Source: an uncultured Dysgonomonas sp.
GTDB taxonomy: Bacteria > Bacteroidota > Bacteroidia > Bacteroidales > Dysgonomonadaceae
Length of the DNA: 8,175 nt
Assembly (NCBI GenBank): GCA_937875275.1
Contig: CALNCC010000138.1
Location: 1-8,175 of the forward strand
Direction of reading: 5' to 3'
Part shown: one piece after another, positions 5,979 to 8,175 of the stretch
How positions within the stretch are numbered: the first letter of the stretch is position 1
How the letters are laid out: each line of letters starts with the position of its first letter
The notes under the pieces: generated by a model
Told to the model about the DNA's origin: nothing
Database searches by the model: none
The model's input: the letters and a program-made list of their open reading frames with translations, nothing else
Program-made: the position numbers and the translations under genes

Positions 5979-6440
5979 ATGCAAAAATTTCTTTTAACAT
6001 TAGTAGTATTGTTCGCTGCTACATTTGCGGCTAACGCACAACAGAAGTATGAATGGAAGCAATATGGCTTGTCATTTAAAGTGCCAACAACTTTTAAGAT
6101 TTCGGAAAACACGGCAGAATCATTTGCGGCAGGTGACAAGAACATGGATTTAGCAATTCAGGTAATTGACTATGACGGAGTCGATGCCGAAGACATGGGC
6201 GGAATTTTAGGTGAGCTGGCTGTGGAAGCCGGTATGGATATGGAAGAAGCTGAGATTGGCGAGTTGGCTCTAACGACTTTGGCAGGTGCATATATAGAGG
6301 GAGAGATCGATGGTGAGATGACCATTCTGGTCGTATTGATGGATGTTGAGTCCAATATCGCCCTCTTTGCAAGAATCACGTATGCTGATGGATTTTTAAA
6401 ACAGGCAAATAATATATGTAATAGTTTTGCTATTAAGTAG
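5979..6440 (+). CDS. small secreted or periplasmic acidic protein
   Basis: A 153-residue protein I cannot assign to a named family. Residues 1-20 are a signal peptide (MQKF, hydrophobic core, ANA before QQ), with no lipobox Cys, so it is probably released into the periplasm or beyond. The mature ~133 residues are acidic, especially residues 66-113 with many D and E. The pattern 'YGLSFKVPTTFK' near its start, followed by strands, an acidic helical segment, more strands (ILVVLMDV, ALFARITYA) and a closing helix, is reminiscent of Mog1/PsbP-like folds in which a phrase of this type begins the domain. That fold is a guess from pattern only. It is a single-gene unit: the divergent DUF4286-ruvC pair lies 222 bases upstream and a strong terminator lies just downstream. 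Function unknown. Confidence 0.82.
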   Translation: MQKFLLTLVVLFAATFAANAQQKYEWKQYGLSFKVPTTFKISENTAESFAAGDKNMDLAIQVIDYDGVDAEDMGGILGELAVEAGMDMEEAEIGELALTTLAGAYIEGEIDGEMTILVVLMDVESNIALFARITYADGFLKQANNICNSFAIK

Positions 6441-6470
6441 CAGTTGTTCAATTTTGTAAATATTAAGGTG

Positions 6471-6499
6471 GCTGCCCCGTTTCGGGGCAGCTTTTTTTT
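6471..6499 (+). terminator. strong intrinsic terminator
   Basis: GCTGCCCCG (6471-6479) pairs perfectly with CGGGGCAGC (6483-6491) around TTT, followed by eight T (6492-6499). This is a classic Rho-independent terminator 30 bases after the stop codon of the small secreted protein gene. Confidence 0.95.
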
Positions 6500-6587
6500 A
6501 TGCTTACTGTCTCGCAAATTCGTTCCCGATTACTTCCTGCTGAGTGCATCATACACACACTCTCTCTGTCAAGCCCCCCAAAACAAA

Positions 6588-6613
6588 CAAGGCTGCACCC
6601 ACGTGCAGCCTTG
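6588..6613 (-). terminator. intrinsic terminator of the fimbrillin-family gene
   Basis: CAAGGCTGCAC (6588-6598) pairs perfectly with GTGCAGCCTTG (6603-6613) around a 4-base loop. On the minus strand the stem is followed by TTTGTTTT, a serviceable but interrupted T-tract, 28 bases after the stop codon of the gene ending at 6642. On the plus strand it has no T-tract. The convergent genes thus each have their own terminator in a 201-base gap. Confidence 0.8.
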
Positions 6614-6641
6614 CTGTATATATCTGTCAAACTGATCTGTT

Positions 6642-8175
6642 TTACGGGTTTGTTGTGTCAAACTTCTTCATCGCGCGCACAGGGAGGGAGGTGGAGCGAG
6701 GGAGAAGGGCGCAACGCCCGTTGCTAAAACTGAATATCCATGCTTGATCTTCTTTCTCTACATAATCGTCAAGGTCGACATCAAAGTCGCTTGTTGTAGA
6801 TGTCCAATAGTCGCCGGACAATACAGTGTATTGTTCAGCTTCCAGTCTGCTGTTCAATACCCTCTTTACATCCAGCAAAACCTCCATTTCATTCACGCCA
6901 GGCAGATACCAGTCGTCTCCGCCCTTGTTTACACACCACTTAAAGGCGGGGTAAGAGTCTATGCTTAAGGTTTTTATTTTGCTCGTATTATCTTCTCCTT
7001 CATCCCAGCTGAGAGTCTCTGTTATTTCAAATGCACCCCATATCTCAGAACTTTCGTCGAGACTGAGTATTTTTCCTGCCTTGCCGGCTTCGTCTACCTC
7101 GCACACAATACCTTCGGGTGTTCCTGTTTTGGGATAGAGATCGCCTACCATATAGTCTTCAAACAGGGTGGTATTCTGTTCGTTTAATCCGATCTGGAAA
7201 TAATAACGCGCGCCGGCTTGCAGTCCGCCGTTATACAGAAAATTGAAAGCAGAATGTTCTTTTTTAATTTCGCCTCGCCGCATATAGATCTTGCCGTCGG
7301 CACCTTGCAGGTATACTTTGACAAGAAACATATCGTCATTAGCCAAAAGTTCCTCAGATAGTGCTGGCACACACATATAGGCATCGAAGATTCCTCCGTT
7401 GGAGATGGTGGCTTCGCCCTCTTCTTGCTCTACTGTCAGGCTCATAGTACTCGTTCTAAGCCAACAACCCGTCCATTCGTTGTTGTCCCAAAAAAGGTCT
7501 AAGTAGGGGGGATAATTTAAAAATGTGTAGATGTCGCTGTCGCCATTTTTCGTGTGAATCTCTATCTTCTTCACGGTCATCGCTCGATCCACGATGTTAT
7601 TCGTAATCGTGAAACGCAACATGGCATTCAGCTGAGCCATCTCGCATGAAAGTGCAGGCGCCTCTTCTTTCAGTTTACCATTCACTATCTCCATTCCTGT
7701 CCTAACTGTGCCCCACAGGTCCATATTGCCATCGGCATACAACTGCTTAGACGACTTGCCTATCTGTGTCTGATTTTTCTGAAGAGAAGAGAAGAAGAAA
7801 GAATTATACCTGTAGCCGTACTGATCATTGTAGAAATCCTGCTCCATCTCCGACGAACAGGCATAAATGTTGTATGTTCCGTCAGCCAAATCGTTGGGAA
7901 TGTAGCCTGTGAAGTCTGCCGACCCACTACGGTTTGCATTCTCGGCAGTAAAGACTGATATAGGAATAGGTTTTTTCTCGTCGAAAAGTGCCTCTTCATT
8001 GTCTATATCATTCTTGTTCACTTTCACAAAAATGAGTTTGATCTGATCACTATTGTTCCAATAGAATGTTTCGCCTTGGGCGTAGTTGGTATTGTTTTCC
8101 ACTACTCCGGCTTTCACGGTCATTGCTTCGTCTACTGTGGCACGGATGGTGATGCGCTGCCCTTTCGCTTGTGGC
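6642..8175 (-). CDS. fimbrillin family protein with DUF1566-like C-terminal domain (5' end outside window)
   Basis: The frame is open to the right edge: codons upstream of the ATG at 8123 read QRITIRATVDEA without a stop, so the true start and any signal peptide lie outside the window. About 510 residues are visible. Counting from that internal Met, residues 1-~315 resemble Bacteroidota fimbrillins (Mfa1/FimA-like subunits and adhesins): an early β-rich part with TFYWNNSDQIKL, SADFTGYIP and TYNIYACSS, and a domain end at ARYYFQIGLN (305-314). From ~325 a second module follows: YMVGDLYPK, then EGIVC, GKILSLDE, YPAFKWC, DDWYLPGVNEMEVLL (404-417), YWTST (439-443), AWIF and PVRAM. This order matches the DUF1566/Lcl-type domains often fused to such proteins, with a C-type-lectin-like fold. 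It probably acts at the cell surface as a fimbrial or adhesin subunit; ligand unknown. No partner fimbrial genes are visible. Confidence 0.85.
   Translation of the reverse strand, partial: PQAKGQRITIRATVDEAMTVKAGVVENNTNYAQGETFYWNNSDQIKLIFVKVNKNDIDNEEALFDEKKPIPISVFTAENANRSGSADFTGYIPNDLADGTYNIYACSSEMEQDFYNDQYGYRYNSFFFSSLQKNQTQIGKSSKQLYADGNMDLWGTVRTGMEIVNGKLKEEAPALSCEMAQLNAMLRFTITNNIVDRAMTVKKIEIHTKNGDSDIYTFLNYPPYLDLFWDNNEWTGCWLRTSTMSLTVEQEEGEATISNGGIFDAYMCVPALSEELLANDDMFLVKVYLQGADGKIYMRRGEIKKEHSAFNFLYNGGLQAGARYYFQIGLNEQNTTLFEDYMVGDLYPKTGTPEGIVCEVDEAGKAGKILSLDESSEIWGAFEITETLSWDEGEDNTSKIKTLSIDSYPAFKWCVNKGGDDWYLPGVNEMEVLLDVKRVLNSRLEAEQYTVLSGDYWTSTTSDFDVDLDDYVEKEDQAWIFSFSNGRCALLPRSTSLPVRAMKKFDTTNP

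Noticed and set aside
6553..6579. Short AC and CT dinucleotide runs followed by CCCCCC
   Set aside because: Too short to be a functional microsatellite and located between two terminators in non-coding DNA.
6707..6719. GGGCG-CAA-CGCCC inverted repeat
   Set aside because: It lies inside the fimbrillin-family coding sequence, is only 5 bp, and has no T-tract.

Overview
The window looks like chromosome from a Bacteroidales bacterium (Bacteroidota). Four things point there. One protein ends in a type IX secretion (T9SS) type A sorting domain. A fimbrillin-type protein carries a DUF1566-like tail. The phosphoglycerate kinase has the long insert typical of Bacteroides-type enzymes. Two genes are preceded by the Bacteroidota -7 promoter signature TATCTTTG. 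No strong Shine-Dalgarno sites are obvious, which is also normal for this phylum. I cannot name genus or species.

Layout. 1-986 (+): the 3' end of a T9SS-exported surface protein, then 44 bp later a small Gly/Pro-rich protein with a signal peptide and a C-terminal motif, membrane helix and basic tail. 1157-2476 (-): pgk, with a bidirectional hairpin terminator after it and a -7 element before it. 2680-3519 (-): a lipoprotein, possibly with two lipocalin-like halves. 3520-3967: a 448-base divergent intergenic region with a perfect 10-bp inverted repeat. 3968-4828 (+): a two-helix membrane protein of unknown function. 4885-5756 (-): a DUF4286 gene translationally coupled (TGATG) to ruvC. 5979-6440 (+): a small secreted acidic protein followed by a textbook terminator. 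6588-8175 (-): a terminator and the 3' part of a fimbrillin-family gene that runs off the right edge.

How the genes fit together. Most of the window is unrelated small transcription units: central glycolysis (pgk), Holliday-junction resolution (ruvC) and several cell-envelope proteins. The envelope proteins are a T9SS cargo with a possible membrane-anchored partner, a lipoprotein, a two-helix membrane protein, a periplasmic or secreted protein and a fimbrial subunit. I see no tRNA, rRNA, CRISPR array, insertion sequence, phage gene or defence cassette. The least explained items are the small C-terminally anchored protein beside the T9SS cargo, the two-helix protein at 3968-4828, the inverted repeat between the divergent envelope genes, and the conserved but functionally unknown DUF4286 partner of ruvC.
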